From: Candidatus Eiseniibacteriota bacterium
GTDB lineage: Bacteria; Orphanbacterota; Orphanbacteria; Orphanbacterales; Orphanbacteraceae
Direction of reading: 5' to 3'
Assembly: GCA_024276995.1 (NCBI GenBank)
Contig: JAJRWB010000043.1
Location: 1-64,000 of the forward strand
Length of the DNA stretch: 64,000 bases
Below, one piece after another: positions 45,368 through 54,004 of the stretch (within the stretch, counting starts at the first letter, position 1; every line of letters begins with the position of its first letter). Made by a program: the position numbers and the translations under genes. The notes beneath the pieces are model-generated. The model did not search any database. It was not told the origin of the DNA and worked only from the letters and a program-made list of their open reading frames with translations.

Positions 45368-46267
45368 ATGAGAATACGCACAAGCGCGGCCGCGGGGGCG
45401 ATCGCCTTGATCGCACTTTCGTTGCACGCCGCACCGGCGCGTGCCGGCGCCTGGACGCAACCGAAAGATGGATATTACTTCAAGCTCTACGGCAGCTATC
45501 TCGCCACCACAACGGAATTCGACGTGGACGGCAATGAAACGGCGCTCTTCTCGAGGAGCGAAAACCTGACCGACGGCCGCTTTATCGACACGGGTGTGTC
45601 GGCGTACCTCGAGTACGGCCTTTTCAGCAGACTCACACTCGTCGGTACGCTGCCGGTGAAATTCCTCCGCTCGAAGAGGACGGAGGAGTTGATCGACGGC
45701 GGCACGAAGAAGTTCAACGAGACCACCGTCGGGCCCGCCGATCTCACCGTGGGGATTCGCTACGCCCATCTCGTCCGGCCGCTCGCGGTTTCGGTGCAGG
45801 GAAACATCAAAGTTCCCACCGGCTACGACACGACGCCGGGTAACGGCGCCCCCCCTCTCGGCGACGGTGAAGTCGATGCCGACCTGCGGCTCATGGCGGG
45901 AAAATCGCTCTACCCGCTGCCGTTCTATATCACGGGAAGCTGGGGATTCCGTCGGCGCGGCGGCATCTATAACGACGAGTTCTTCTACGAAGCGGAATTC
46001 GGATTCTCCACGCCGGAGTGGCTCGCCAAGGTGGCGCTCGACGTGGTGCAGAACCGGAGCAACCGGATCAACGAAACGACAGGCGGGAGCGGAATCGACG
46101 ATCCTCTCGTGGGGGAACAAGACTTCACGAAGCTGATCATCGGCGTGGAACGCGCTCTCGATGCGACGGCGAAGTTCACCGTCGACGTGATCAGCGTGAT
46201 CGATGGGAAGAACACGATCGCCGGGACGCAGCTGGCGGTGGGGATCTCGTATTCCGGGCGGGAGTGA
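45368..46267 (+). CDS. Outer-membrane porin-like protein
   Basis: 299 residues. Signal peptide (RIRTSAAAGAIALIALSLHAAPARA), then alternating-residue strands of a beta barrel (DGYYFKLYGSYLATTTEFD, SAYLEYGLFSRLTLVGTLPV, LAVSVQGNIKVPTGYDT, PFYITGSWGFRRRGG). It resembles the MetA-phenol-pathway/transporter-like barrel group, but the cargo is unknown. GGAGGAACGA lies upstream of the ATG at 45368. A longer in-frame start at 45023 would span the DUF3179 remnant in another frame and is rejected. The IS relic follows 60 bp downstream. Confidence 0.75.
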   Translation: MRIRTSAAAGAIALIALSLHAAPARAGAWTQPKDGYYFKLYGSYLATTTEFDVDGNETALFSRSENLTDGRFIDTGVSAYLEYGLFSRLTLVGTLPVKFLRSKRTEELIDGGTKKFNETTVGPADLTVGIRYAHLVRPLAVSVQGNIKVPTGYDTTPGNGAPPLGDGEVDADLRLMAGKSLYPLPFYITGSWGFRRRGGIYNDEFFYEAEFGFSTPEWLAKVALDVVQNRSNRINETTGGSGIDDPLVGEQDFTKLIIGVERALDATAKFTVDVISVIDGKNTIAGTQLAVGISYSGRE

Positions 46268-46329
46268 TGGCGCACAGCGGAGCCCCCGTCCCTTGGACGT
46301 CGCTTGACACCCACTCGAATCCGAATGAT

Positions 46330-46354
46330 TGATCTTCCGCCGGAATTGAGGACA
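46330..46354 (+). repeat. IS end-like sequence, copy 1
   Basis: TGATCTTCCGCCGGAATTGA followed by GGACA. Lies just beyond the C-terminal codons of the IS3-family transposase relic, where the element's end is expected. A related 25-bp copy lies at 46825-46849 in the same orientation. Confidence 0.5.
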
Positions 46355-46900
46355 CCTGCTTGCGCCACCTTCCTGCCGGGCTGCATATTCTCGAACTGCA
46401 CTGGGCCGACATAGCCGAGCGACGAATGAATCCGAATCGTGTTGTAGAAGCACGCGATGTAGTCAGAAAGGTCCGCTCGTGCTTCCTCCCGCGTCCTGTA
46501 TCGCGTCTGATAGGCGGCCTCGCCATTCAAGGTCCGGAAGAAGCTCTCCATCACCGCGTTATCCCAGCAGTTTCCCCTACGGCTCATGCTACAGCGAATC
46601 CGGTAGTGCTTCAGGAGTTTCCGGTAATCGTCGCCGGCAAATCGGCAGCCTCGATCCGAATGATGCATCAGCTCCGGACCCGATCTTCGGCTGCCGAGGG
46701 CCGTCCGAAGGGCATCGACTACGATTTTCTTCTTCAGCCGCCGGCTCATCGACCAGCCGACCATGTGGCGCTAATACAGATCGAGAACACACGCCAGGCA
46801 CAGCCAGCCCTCGCCGGTCTGCAGTGATTCTCCCCCGAATTGGTGGACACCGCCTGATCGGCCTCGATGTTCGGTGTCAGTGGTTTCCCGCGAGGATGGC
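46335..46900 (-). pseudogene. IS3-family transposase remnant
   Basis: C-terminal integrase part of an IS3-type OrfB. Reading down the minus strand: TGEGWLCLACVLDLY, an in-frame TAG (46771-46773), RHMVGWSMSRRLKKKIVV, then HHSDRGCRFAGDDYRKLL (second catalytic Asp), NCWDNAVMESFFRTLNGE (catalytic Glu) and CFYNTIRIHSSLGYVGPVQFE. The stop probably replaced a Ser codon (TCG to TAG). The 5' half with OrfA, the helix-turn-helix and the first catalytic Asp is missing. The relic cannot transpose. Confidence 0.8.
46825..46849 (+). repeat. IS end-like sequence, copy 2
   Basis: TGATTCTCCCCCGAATTGGT followed by GGACA. Matches the sequence at 46330-46354 at about 20 of 25 positions if a one-base shift is allowed, and in direct, not inverted, orientation. 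It lies inside the transposase relic just upstream of TGEGWL, pointing to a second, deleted IS copy. Confidence 0.4.
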
Positions 46901-47444
46901 GACGTGTCGATTTTCGTGCAACATCCAACGAAGCTGCCGCATCGCCCGCTTGGAATCGTCATGGCCATCACGATGGCATCGGCCAGTGTCGGATTGTCGA
47001 GGTACTGATCTGCCCGTGTACAGGCGAGCAACAATTCGCCGTAGTGGCCGTCTCCCCGGGCGGTCGTTCCCCTAATGTCTCTGGGGCTCAATAATTGAGC
47101 GAGAGGTGATTGATAGCAGCACGAAATGATAAAGGCTATCCATCGAAGAGTCTCCATAGTTCCTTGAGATATGATCGAGACGATGTAATTCGAGCTGTAG
47201 CCGACCCCCTGGGGATCGATCGAGCCTGCGGATGTGAAAGTGCCGTATTCGGGTCTGCAAATGTACCTGAGGGAGTGGAAGCGAAATACTCTGTGGAATC
47301 GGAAGCGAGGGGTGATCGCGCACTCTCCATAGGATGGCAGGGGGAGGCCTTTCCCCCCTTTCGGTCCCGTGGACTCTGGCGCTGCACATATGATATCGAT
47401 AAGCCCCAGATGGGATTTCCTTGAGGGACAGCCACTGTGGGCAA
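46901..47444. other. Accessory stretch without a supported gene
   Basis: Lower-GC DNA between the IS3 relic and the membrane-protein gene. Open frames on both strands have no ribosome sites and no recognisable domains. It contains a short palindrome, GCTCAATAATTGAGC (47086-47100). It may be the ruined 5' part of the IS element or other imported DNA. Confidence 0.5.
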
Positions 47445-48449
47445 TCAGTGAGCGTGGCGAGGTGGAGGAGGGCCGGTGTGAGCCGCGCGTTCCTGCCTTA
47501 TAAACCGTATGATCTGCAAAGCGTCGAGCGCCCGCCTCATATTCTCGGTCAGCGGGGGGAGTTGGGCTATCCGTTCTCCATAGGGAATACCATAGTTGAA
47601 ATAAATCGCCAGATACTCTTCCTGCCGATCCGGGTCGATTTGGGCATCTCCCCACGATTGGAGGACCTTGATGAATGCCCTCTCTTTGGGGGCGCCCAGG
47701 GGAACCGACACAGCGGAGGAATCGCTCCAGTGCTGTGCGCCCAAGTAGAGCAACCGTGGACGTGCATCCTCAACAAGACGCAGTCCGTTGCCCCAGGAAA
47801 ACTCGAGATATGTACCTTGAGCACCGCGAATTCTCCCCCCCCTGGTTCCGCCGTCTTCGTAGGCGTCGATGTTCTCTACCTTCCACGGATGTTCTAGGCC
47901 CAGGTTTCTTTCGACCAGAAGTATAGTTTTCGCATCCAGGGGAACGGATGGATAATTTCGGCTTTCCCCGATCGAATAGAGCGCAATCTCGTACCCGACC
48001 CAGCATATCCCGGTCAGGAGAACAACCACGGCGGTGATGTTCTGAAGCGTTGCACTCCGATAGATCCGGAAAAAATCTCCAAGTCCCAACACGATGAGTA
48101 CAGCGAGAACAGCAATTCCCAGATACGCGAAGAAAGTGAGGCCCGCGAGGTTTTCAAACGCATCAGGGAAACCAACTGTCCACGCACCAAGAAGTAGCGA
48201 ACCGATAATGAATAGCGAATGTGGAAGCAGGAAAAGGGAGCCGGGCCCCCTTCGCCAATCCGCAATGATCCCAACGATGCACAGAAAAGGAATCGGCATA
48301 AGGGTCAAGCGAAGAGGCCACGGTGCGATTGGGGATAGCACTAACTGCCATGCCGCACCGGCGATTCCATTCGTGGCATAAAGGGGGAGGAAAAAGCAGA
48401 CCAGGAGGATCAACAGGCAGGCGATCGAAAGGCGTCGTTGCAATATCAT
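47445..48449 (-). CDS. Membrane protein of unknown function in a low-GC island
   Basis: 334 residues. Five or so transmembrane helices occupy the first half (RRLSIACLLILLVCFFLPLY, RLTLMPIPFLCIVGII, LFIIGSLLLGAWTVGF, FFAYLGIAVLAVLIVLGLG, ITAVVVLLTGICWVGYEIAL), and a soluble C-terminal domain follows (about 170-334, with HPWKVENIDAYEDGGTRGG and YLAIYFNYGIPYGERIAQLPP). I do not recognise the family. The start at 48449 has GGTGGAGAGTC upstream. Codon and base use are visibly less GC-rich than the rest of the window, and IS relics flank it, so it was probably acquired by transfer. Confidence 0.7.
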   Translation of the reverse strand: MILQRRLSIACLLILLVCFFLPLYATNGIAGAAWQLVLSPIAPWPLRLTLMPIPFLCIVGIIADWRRGPGSLFLLPHSLFIIGSLLLGAWTVGFPDAFENLAGLTFFAYLGIAVLAVLIVLGLGDFFRIYRSATLQNITAVVVLLTGICWVGYEIALYSIGESRNYPSVPLDAKTILLVERNLGLEHPWKVENIDAYEDGGTRGGRIRGAQGTYLEFSWGNGLRLVEDARPRLLYLGAQHWSDSSAVSVPLGAPKERAFIKVLQSWGDAQIDPDRQEEYLAIYFNYGIPYGERIAQLPPLTENMRRALDALQIIRFIRQERAAHTGPPPPRHAH

Positions 48450-48529
48450 GACTCTCCACCATACGACCGGCCGGCACCCGCGACAACGGTGTCGCTCCAA
48501 ATAGCCCCGTCCGCGCTGTTCCGTATGAG

Positions 48530-48890
48530 ATTGCGCGGTCTGCTGCGCTCGATATGGCTCGATTTTTTTAGGGATGGAGTCGCCTGTAGCGGTCCAGGCG
48601 AACGGTCGTGATCAGGGATTGTAGTTGCCGACGAATCGCTCGACGTTGACGATGAGATCGGCCACGCCACGGAAGGTCCCATGTCGGATAGCTTCTTTCG
48701 TGATGATGTTGAACCAGATCTCTACTTGGTTCATCCACGAAGCATAAGTCGGAGTGTAGTGGGTGTGGTGGCGCGGCCGTGCCGCGATCCAGCGGCGAAC
48801 AAGGTGTGGTCCCGTGACGGACATAGACGTGAGTAACACCTTCCACATTACCAAGGCCTGTCGGGAGCATCGGTTCCGTATCTCTGTGGC
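48530..48890 (-). pseudogene. IS630-family transposase remnant
   Basis: Two pieces of an IS630 transposase abut. DTEPMLPTGLG, EGVTHVYVRHGTT (48876-48805) is followed, in another frame, by HLVRRWIAARPRHHTHYTPT, YASWMNQVEIWFNII (from 48809). The middle of the protein, with one or more catalytic Asp residues, is deleted exactly at that junction. Further on, an in-frame TGA (48612-48614) splits GNYNP from SRPFAWTATGDSIPKKIEPY. Both defects make it inactive. The remaining DNA of the gap up to 48992 holds no gene. Confidence 0.8.
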
Positions 48891-48992
48891 CCCGAATCCA
48901 GAACCAGACAAGACCGCAACATCTTACCCTCCTCTCCGGTCGGTGAAAGGAGGACCGGCCCGCTGCCGAGTTCCCCCTCCGGTCGATCACGG

Positions 48993-50879
48993 CTAGATCA
49001 TTCTCTTCGTGACCACTTTCACCGTTCGCTCGCGGCCGTTCCGTTCGACGCTGATCTCCACTTTTGCGCCGTCCTTCTTCATCGTCTCTCTGCATCGTTC
49101 GAGGTCATCGGCGCCCACCGCCTCTCCGTCGATCGCCCGCACCTTGTCGCCAGCGAGCAGTCCCGCCTTCGCCGCCGGTGATCCGTCGAGAACGGAACGG
49201 ACCACGATCCCTTCCGGGTCGCCGCCGTCGAGCACGAAGAGTGCGCCGAGCATGTCCTGTTCGAACGGTTCGCCGAAGGCGCCGTTCTTCTCCAGGATCA
49301 ACCGTCTCCCCTCGTAGTCGATCACCATGTCGAAGCGCCTGAGGATCTCCGTGCCGATCACGCCGGCGAAGGAGAACGTTCCCAGGGCGCCCCCCCTGTC
49401 GGTGGAGAAACCGGCCACCGGCCGATGAAGCACGAATCTTCCCATGCGAAAACTCGGGATCCTCCCGAGAGCGCCGCGCGTCTCCCCGCCGGCGCCGAAT
49501 CCGAGAGGCGCCTCGAGCGTCTCGTCCACCACGGAGAGGATCCGGTTCGACTCGATGAACTTCCTGTTGATGGTGAGCTGGCCGCCGTGGCCCGTGTCGA
49601 CGAGAAACGATCCTTCGAAGCGGCGGAAGTCGGGTGAATCGTGATCGCCCCATTCGAGGGAGCCGTAGATGAGCGGGTGCTGCTGATCGATGGTGATCGA
49701 CAGTTCGTCGCCGGCGCCGCGGTATACGTAGCTCTCCGGGTCGAGGAGGCGCAGCCGCCGGTGCGAGAAATCGATCTCCACTACGAAGCGGCTGATGAAG
49801 TTGTATCCGAGAATGCCGTACCATCGCTCGCCGGTGTATTCGCGGAACGGCGCGAGGGAGAGCGTGGCGAAAAGCTGATCGCCGAGATGCGCGCCGGGCA
49901 GTGTGATCGAGTCGACTTCGGCGAGAGAGAGTCGGAGCGTTTCCTCTCCCGCGCCCATCCCCTGCACGCTCCCGCGCATGTGAAGACCGAGCTTCGCCGC
50001 CCAGTCGGCGTCGAGCACCGACATCTGCGCGCCGGTGTCGAAGACGAACGGCACCGGCTGCGACCCGTTGATCGCCACGTCGAGAAGGATCTGGTTTCCC
50101 ACGAGACGAAACGGGATCAGCGGTGACGAAGCGCCCGAATCGAATCGACCTCGCGTGGCGGTTTCGCGGGGCGTCTCGAAGAGGGTATCGACGATCTCCT
50201 CGTTCATGGAGATCTCCTCCACCGTGGAGGTGGCGTACAGTTCGCCGTCATCGGTCCACTGGGTGGTAACAAAGGGGAAGAGAATCCCGTCCACGCTTCT
50301 CCAGTCGCCGTAACGGATCGTAATCGCCCTCGGGTCGTCGGGCATGATCGAAGAGAGGGGGAGAGCGGTGGCGCGATCGATCCGGAAACGGACCGCCGCT
50401 CCGCCGGTGGGAACGAATTCCACCATTTCCACCTTGCGCGAGCCGGCCGACTCGATGATTCGCGCCATCCCTTCGATCCGGTCGACGAGGAGGTGTGAGA
50501 ACGCGCCGATGTACGTCGCCGTCCGCTCCGATCTTCCCTCGTCTCCCGTGAGATCGGAGCGCTTCCCGTTCGGCCCGACCATGCAGCATCCGTCGGGCGT
50601 GCACACGGTGAGCGTCGTATAGATGCCGAGATCGAGGTCGGTGCGGCGCCGCCCGTCGGCGGTGACCCACTCCTCGATCGTCCCCTCGAGACCGGCGGCG
50701 ACCACGCGGCAGCGCGTGTGGATCATCCGCACGGCGCGAAGCTTCTCCGCGCCGCCGAGCGCTTCCGCCCACCGGCGAACCGTCTCGTCCGCGTTTTTCT
50801 GCTCGGCGTGGAGCGAAGGCGCGCCCGCGATCGCGAGGGCACCGAGAAGGGCGGCGCCGAATGCGGTGCGGCGGATCAT
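48993..50879 (-). CDS. Exported tandem aspartyl-protease protein with PDZ domain
   Basis: 628 residues with a signal peptide. Residues about 28-230 look like a LolA/outer-membrane-lipoprotein-sorting-like domain. Two retropepsin-like units follow: the first has FDTGAQMS (281-283) and ends GILGYNFISRFVVEIDFSHR (355-374); the second has VDTGHGGQ (428-430) and ends GVIGTEILRRFDMVIDYEGR (506-525). A PDZ domain closes the protein (545-625, SPAAKAGLLAGDKVRAIDGE). The two units look like an internal duplication giving both catalytic Asp residues in one chain. The start at 50879 overlaps the glycosylase stop (ATGA). Confidence 0.85.
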   Translation of the reverse strand: MIRRTAFGAALLGALAIAGAPSLHAEQKNADETVRRWAEALGGAEKLRAVRMIHTRCRVVAAGLEGTIEEWVTADGRRRTDLDLGIYTTLTVCTPDGCCMVGPNGKRSDLTGDEGRSERTATYIGAFSHLLVDRIEGMARIIESAGSRKVEMVEFVPTGGAAVRFRIDRATALPLSSIMPDDPRAITIRYGDWRSVDGILFPFVTTQWTDDGELYATSTVEEISMNEEIVDTLFETPRETATRGRFDSGASSPLIPFRLVGNQILLDVAINGSQPVPFVFDTGAQMSVLDADWAAKLGLHMRGSVQGMGAGEETLRLSLAEVDSITLPGAHLGDQLFATLSLAPFREYTGERWYGILGYNFISRFVVEIDFSHRRLRLLDPESYVYRGAGDELSITIDQQHPLIYGSLEWGDHDSPDFRRFEGSFLVDTGHGGQLTINRKFIESNRILSVVDETLEAPLGFGAGGETRGALGRIPSFRMGRFVLHRPVAGFSTDRGGALGTFSFAGVIGTEILRRFDMVIDYEGRRLILEKNGAFGEPFEQDMLGALFVLDGGDPEGIVVRSVLDGSPAAKAGLLAGDKVRAIDGEAVGADDLERCRETMKKDGAKVEISVERNGRERTVKVVTKRMI

Positions 50880-51604
50880 CGTTTCCCGCGCCGGGTGATC
50901 GCCGCCGCCCCGGCGATACGGCGCGCGGCGTCGCGGAACACCGCGCGAAGCATGGGCTGCGTCAAACGTCCGGTGAATGTGTTCTGCTGGCTCGGGTGGT
51001 ACGAGGCCAAGAGGAACGGCGCCCCGGGGGGATCGATCGCGGCGCCGTGGCCGAAGTGGAAGGCACGCGCGGCACCGGCGTCGAGCCACTCCCTCCCCTT
51101 GTAGAACCGTATCGTGGCGTCGAAGGCGAGCTTTCCCAGGGCGACGACCCCTTTCAGCCGGCCGAGCGTGTCGAAGGTGCTCTCGAGATGGCCGGCACAC
51201 CGGCGGAACTCCTCTCCCGTCGGCCTGTTCCCCGGCGGCGCGCAATGGACCGCCGCGGTGATCGCCGCCCCCTCGAGAGAGAGACCGTCATCGGAAGCGG
51301 TCGATGTCGCCGAATCGGAAAAACCGGTCTCGTAGAGCGCCCGGAAGAGGAAATCCCCCGAGCGGTCTCCGGTGAACATCCGCCCCGTCCGGTTCGCGCC
51401 GTGGGCGCCGGGCGCGAGCCCCACGATGAGAAGCCGGGCGCGACGATCACCGAAGTTCGGCACCGGCTTTCCCCAGTACGCCTCGTCCCGGTACGCCGCT
51501 CGCTTCGTGGCGGCCACCTCGGCGCAGTAAGCGACCAGTCTCGGGCAGCGCGCGCACGAGATGATCGCCTCGTTCGCTTCGTTCCATGCCGATCGTCCCG
51601 CCAT
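50876..51604 (-). CDS. udgB: Uracil-DNA glycosylase, family 5 (UDGb)
   Basis: 242 residues. It removes uracil and related deaminated bases from DNA. Motif 1, GLAPGAHGANRTGRMFTG, lacks the usual catalytic Asp or Asn, as is normal in family 5, and motif 2 is SYHPSQQNTFTGRLT. Cys residues typical of the iron-sulfur cluster in this family are at CARCPRLVAYC and further on (CAPPGNR, CAGHL). Start is the ATG at 51604. It overlaps the protease gene by four bases, an odd pairing functionally. Confidence 0.92.
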   Translation of the reverse strand: MAGRSAWNEANEAIISCARCPRLVAYCAEVAATKRAAYRDEAYWGKPVPNFGDRRARLLIVGLAPGAHGANRTGRMFTGDRSGDFLFRALYETGFSDSATSTASDDGLSLEGAAITAAVHCAPPGNRPTGEEFRRCAGHLESTFDTLGRLKGVVALGKLAFDATIRFYKGREWLDAGAARAFHFGHGAAIDPPGAPFLLASYHPSQQNTFTGRLTQPMLRAVFRDAARRIAGAAAITRRGKR

Positions 51605-51672
51605 GTGGTGGAGATTAAACGAGATCGGCCGTATGATGGAACTCCAATCGACGGCCGTCGGGATGAAACGCC

Positions 51673-53043
51673 ATGAGCAACGACAGGAAAAACCTTTTCG
51701 GTACGGTGTTCGCCACGTGGTGGCCCCTGGCGGCGAGCTGGCTGATGATGGGCTTCGAGCTTCCCGCCGTGAGCGCCGTCATGGCGCGCCTCCCTGATCC
51801 GGAGATCAACCTCGCCGCGTACGGCGGTGTCGTCTTCCCGATCGCCCTCCTCATCGAGGGGCCGATCATCATGATCCTCGCCGCGTCGACCGCCCTTTCG
51901 CGGGACCGCATCTCGTATTGCCGCCTGCGCCGTTTCATGCTCCTCACGGTGGCGCTGCTCACCGCGGCGCACCTGCTCCTCGCGGCGACGCCGCTCTACC
52001 ACTTCGTCGTCGGACATCTCATGGGCATCCCGTCCGAGATCCAAGGTCCGGCGCGCATCGGACTTCTCCTCCTCACACCGTGGACGGCGTCGATCGGATA
52101 CAGGCGATTCCAGCAAGGCGTGCTCATCCGCTTCGGTCGTTCGCGGATGGTCGGCGTCGGCACGGCGGTCCGCCTGGTCGCGAACGTGACGGTGCTGTTC
52201 ATCGGCTACCGGTTCACCTCCCTTTCCGGCATCGTGGTCGGTACCCTCGCCGTGTCGGCCGGCGTCGTTTCCGAGGCGGTGTTCGCGGGTATCGCGGTGC
52301 GCCCGGTGCTCCGCGGTCGGCTCGCCCCATCGCCCGCCACCGGGGCCGAGTTGACTTCCCGCGGTCTCCTCGCGTTCTACATTCCCCTCGCCATAACGCC
52401 GGTGATCATTCTCTTCGCCCAGCCTGTAGTCAGTTCGGCCATGAGCCGCATGGCCCGGCCGATCGATTCCCTCGCCGTTTGGCCCGTGCTGATGGGACTC
52501 ATCTTCACCCTCCGCTCCCTCGGGTTCGCCTTCAACGAGGTGGTGGTGGTTCACGCCGAAAACCGCGCCCTCGCCGCCGAGCTGAGACGTTTCGCGCTTC
52601 TCCTCGGCGGCTCGCTGACGTTGATACTCCTTCTCATCGCCGCCACGCCTCTCGCCCGATTCTGGTTCGGCGGCGTGTCGGCGCTTTCCGCCGACCTCGT
52701 CCCCCTCGGCGCGGGGGTGATCTGGGTCGCCCTGCTCATGCCGGCGGCGAGCGTGGCGCAGAGCTACTACCAGGGGCGGCTCGTCCACCTACGCCGCACC
52801 CGGGCGATCACCGAATCGGTGATCCTCTACCTGCTCGCCACCTTCGCCGTTCTCGGCGCGGGCATCCTTTCCGGAAGGGTGACCGGGATCTACGTCGGCC
52901 AGGGGGCGATGCTCGTGGGGAATATGGCGCAGGTGGTCTGGCTCCGTTTCAGGAGCAACCGCATCCTAAGGCTCGAGGAGGCCGGCGGCGGAAAGGCCCT
53001 CCACGGAGAAGAGGACGTCGCCCCCGCCTCCGCCGGCGGCTGA
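51673..53043 (+). CDS. MATE/MOP-superfamily membrane exporter
   Basis: 456 residues with about twelve transmembrane helices. The opening FATWWPLAASWLMMGFELPA and the symmetrical second half (LLAFYIPLAITPVIILFAQP) are like MATE or progressive-ankylosis (ANKH)-like transporters of the MOP superfamily. The cargo is unknown. A ribosome site is weak (CGGGATGAAACGCC). Its last 78 bases overlap the end of the convergent lipoprotein gene. Confidence 0.78.
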   Translation: MSNDRKNLFGTVFATWWPLAASWLMMGFELPAVSAVMARLPDPEINLAAYGGVVFPIALLIEGPIIMILAASTALSRDRISYCRLRRFMLLTVALLTAAHLLLAATPLYHFVVGHLMGIPSEIQGPARIGLLLLTPWTASIGYRRFQQGVLIRFGRSRMVGVGTAVRLVANVTVLFIGYRFTSLSGIVVGTLAVSAGVVSEAVFAGIAVRPVLRGRLAPSPATGAELTSRGLLAFYIPLAITPVIILFAQPVVSSAMSRMARPIDSLAVWPVLMGLIFTLRSLGFAFNEVVVVHAENRALAAELRRFALLLGGSLTLILLLIAATPLARFWFGGVSALSADLVPLGAGVIWVALLMPAASVAQSYYQGRLVHLRRTRAITESVILYLLATFAVLGAGILSGRVTGIYVGQGAMLVGNMAQVVWLRFRSNRILRLEEAGGGKALHGEEDVAPASAGG

Positions 53044-53745
53044 GGTTCTCTTGCCGGCGGGAACGGCGTAGACGTTGAGGAGGACGATCCCCGACCGGTC
53101 GTCCACCTGGTCGCTGAACCGGAGCCACACGTCGTACGGGCCGCTGTAATCGGATCCGAACCGGTAGACGCGGATGCTGGTCCCCTCGAGAAGTCTGTAG
53201 TAGCCGATATAGGTGAGCGGAGCTTTCGGCGGAAGGGGACAGTAGCACTTCTTCTCCCACTGGTTTTCGGGCGGCGCGAGTCCCATGTTGATCCCCGCCA
53301 TCAGCTCGGCCGACGTCGAGTTGCCGAGAAGGATGGCGAAGTACTTCTCGCCGCCCGACACGTTGGTGATCTCGAATCGCGCCACGGCACCCGGCGGTGC
53401 GGGGGGGGAGAAGGCACCCGACACGGTCTCGCCGAGAACGGCGCCGCTTGCGTTTCGCACCGGCTCCATCTCCCAGCCGATCGCCTCGCCGGAGGCGGAG
53501 GAGATCGATACGTCGAGCGAATCGAGGCGAGAGACCGTTCCGAGAGGGCGGCCGCCCTGCGTAAGCTGTACAGGGGAGAAAAGGCGGTTCACGACCTTCA
53601 CCTGCACTTTGCCTCGTCCGCTGCCTTCATCCGTGGAGGGGGCATCCTCTCCGGGGGCGGTGGGGTTGGCCGACCGGCAACCGGCGAGAAGCAGCACAAG
53701 GACTCCTGCGGCACAACTTATTGAAATCAAACGTCGTAGAGACAT
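52966..53745 (-). CDS. Lipoprotein of unknown function
   Basis: 259 residues with a clear lipobox (GVLVLLLAGC, Cys about 22) followed by a Ser/Pro/Glu-rich spacer, then beta-rich sequence (VQVKVVNRLFSPVQLTQGG; YDVWLRFSDQVDDRSGIVLL). Two Cys lie together in KKCYCPLPP. I do not recognise the domain. The C-terminal end is Gly-rich and overlaps the exporter gene on the other strand by 78 bases. A good promoter lies about 80 bp upstream. Confidence 0.75.
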   Translation of the reverse strand: MSLRRLISISCAAGVLVLLLAGCRSANPTAPGEDAPSTDEGSGRGKVQVKVVNRLFSPVQLTQGGRPLGTVSRLDSLDVSISSASGEAIGWEMEPVRNASGAVLGETVSGAFSPPAPPGAVARFEITNVSGGEKYFAILLGNSTSAELMAGINMGLAPPENQWEKKCYCPLPPKAPLTYIGYYRLLEGTSIRVYRFGSDYSGPYDVWLRFSDQVDDRSGIVLLNVYAVPAGKRTSAAGGGGGDVLFSVEGLSAAGLLEP

Positions 53746-53824
53746 TACGCTTCCCGGGGTCTAAAGGGGACGCCGGGGCCGGTCGGGGACCCCGTGGGGG
53801 AGGGGTGTGCGATATAACGAATAT

Positions 53825-53854
53825 ATTATCCCATAATTCATGGTCGGCGGTCAA
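53825..53854 (-). promoter_or_regulatory. Promoter of the lipoprotein gene
   Basis: On the minus strand, TTGACC (53849-53854), an 18-nt spacer and GATAAT (53825-53830), five of six matches in each box. The surrounding 35 bp are the most AT-rich part of the divergent intergenic region. Confidence 0.6.
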
Positions 53855-53907
53855 CACTCTTCCTCGCGGGCCGGCGGGGGCGACTTCTCCGAGGAAGCCT
53901 TTCCGTA

Positions 53908-53936
53908 TGGCGACGGAGCAGGCCTTCCCCTACAAT
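53908..53936 (+). promoter_or_regulatory. Candidate promoter of the glycan cluster
   Basis: TGGCGA (53908-53913), a 17-nt spacer and TACAAT (53931-53936). The -10 box is good and the -35 box is weak. It is the only plausible plus-strand promoter I see between the lipoprotein gene and the first glycosyltransferase; the downstream genes are closely spaced. Confidence 0.45.
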
Positions 53937-54004
53937 AGCCGGGAGCGACGAGGCAGATCCTGCATGAAAGAAACCACCTCTCCAACGGGAGCACAGCGCC
54001 GATC

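Noticed and set aside
47072-47444. Three overlapping short frames in the accessory stretch
   Set aside because: No ribosome sites and no recognisable domains; choosing among them would be arbitrary.
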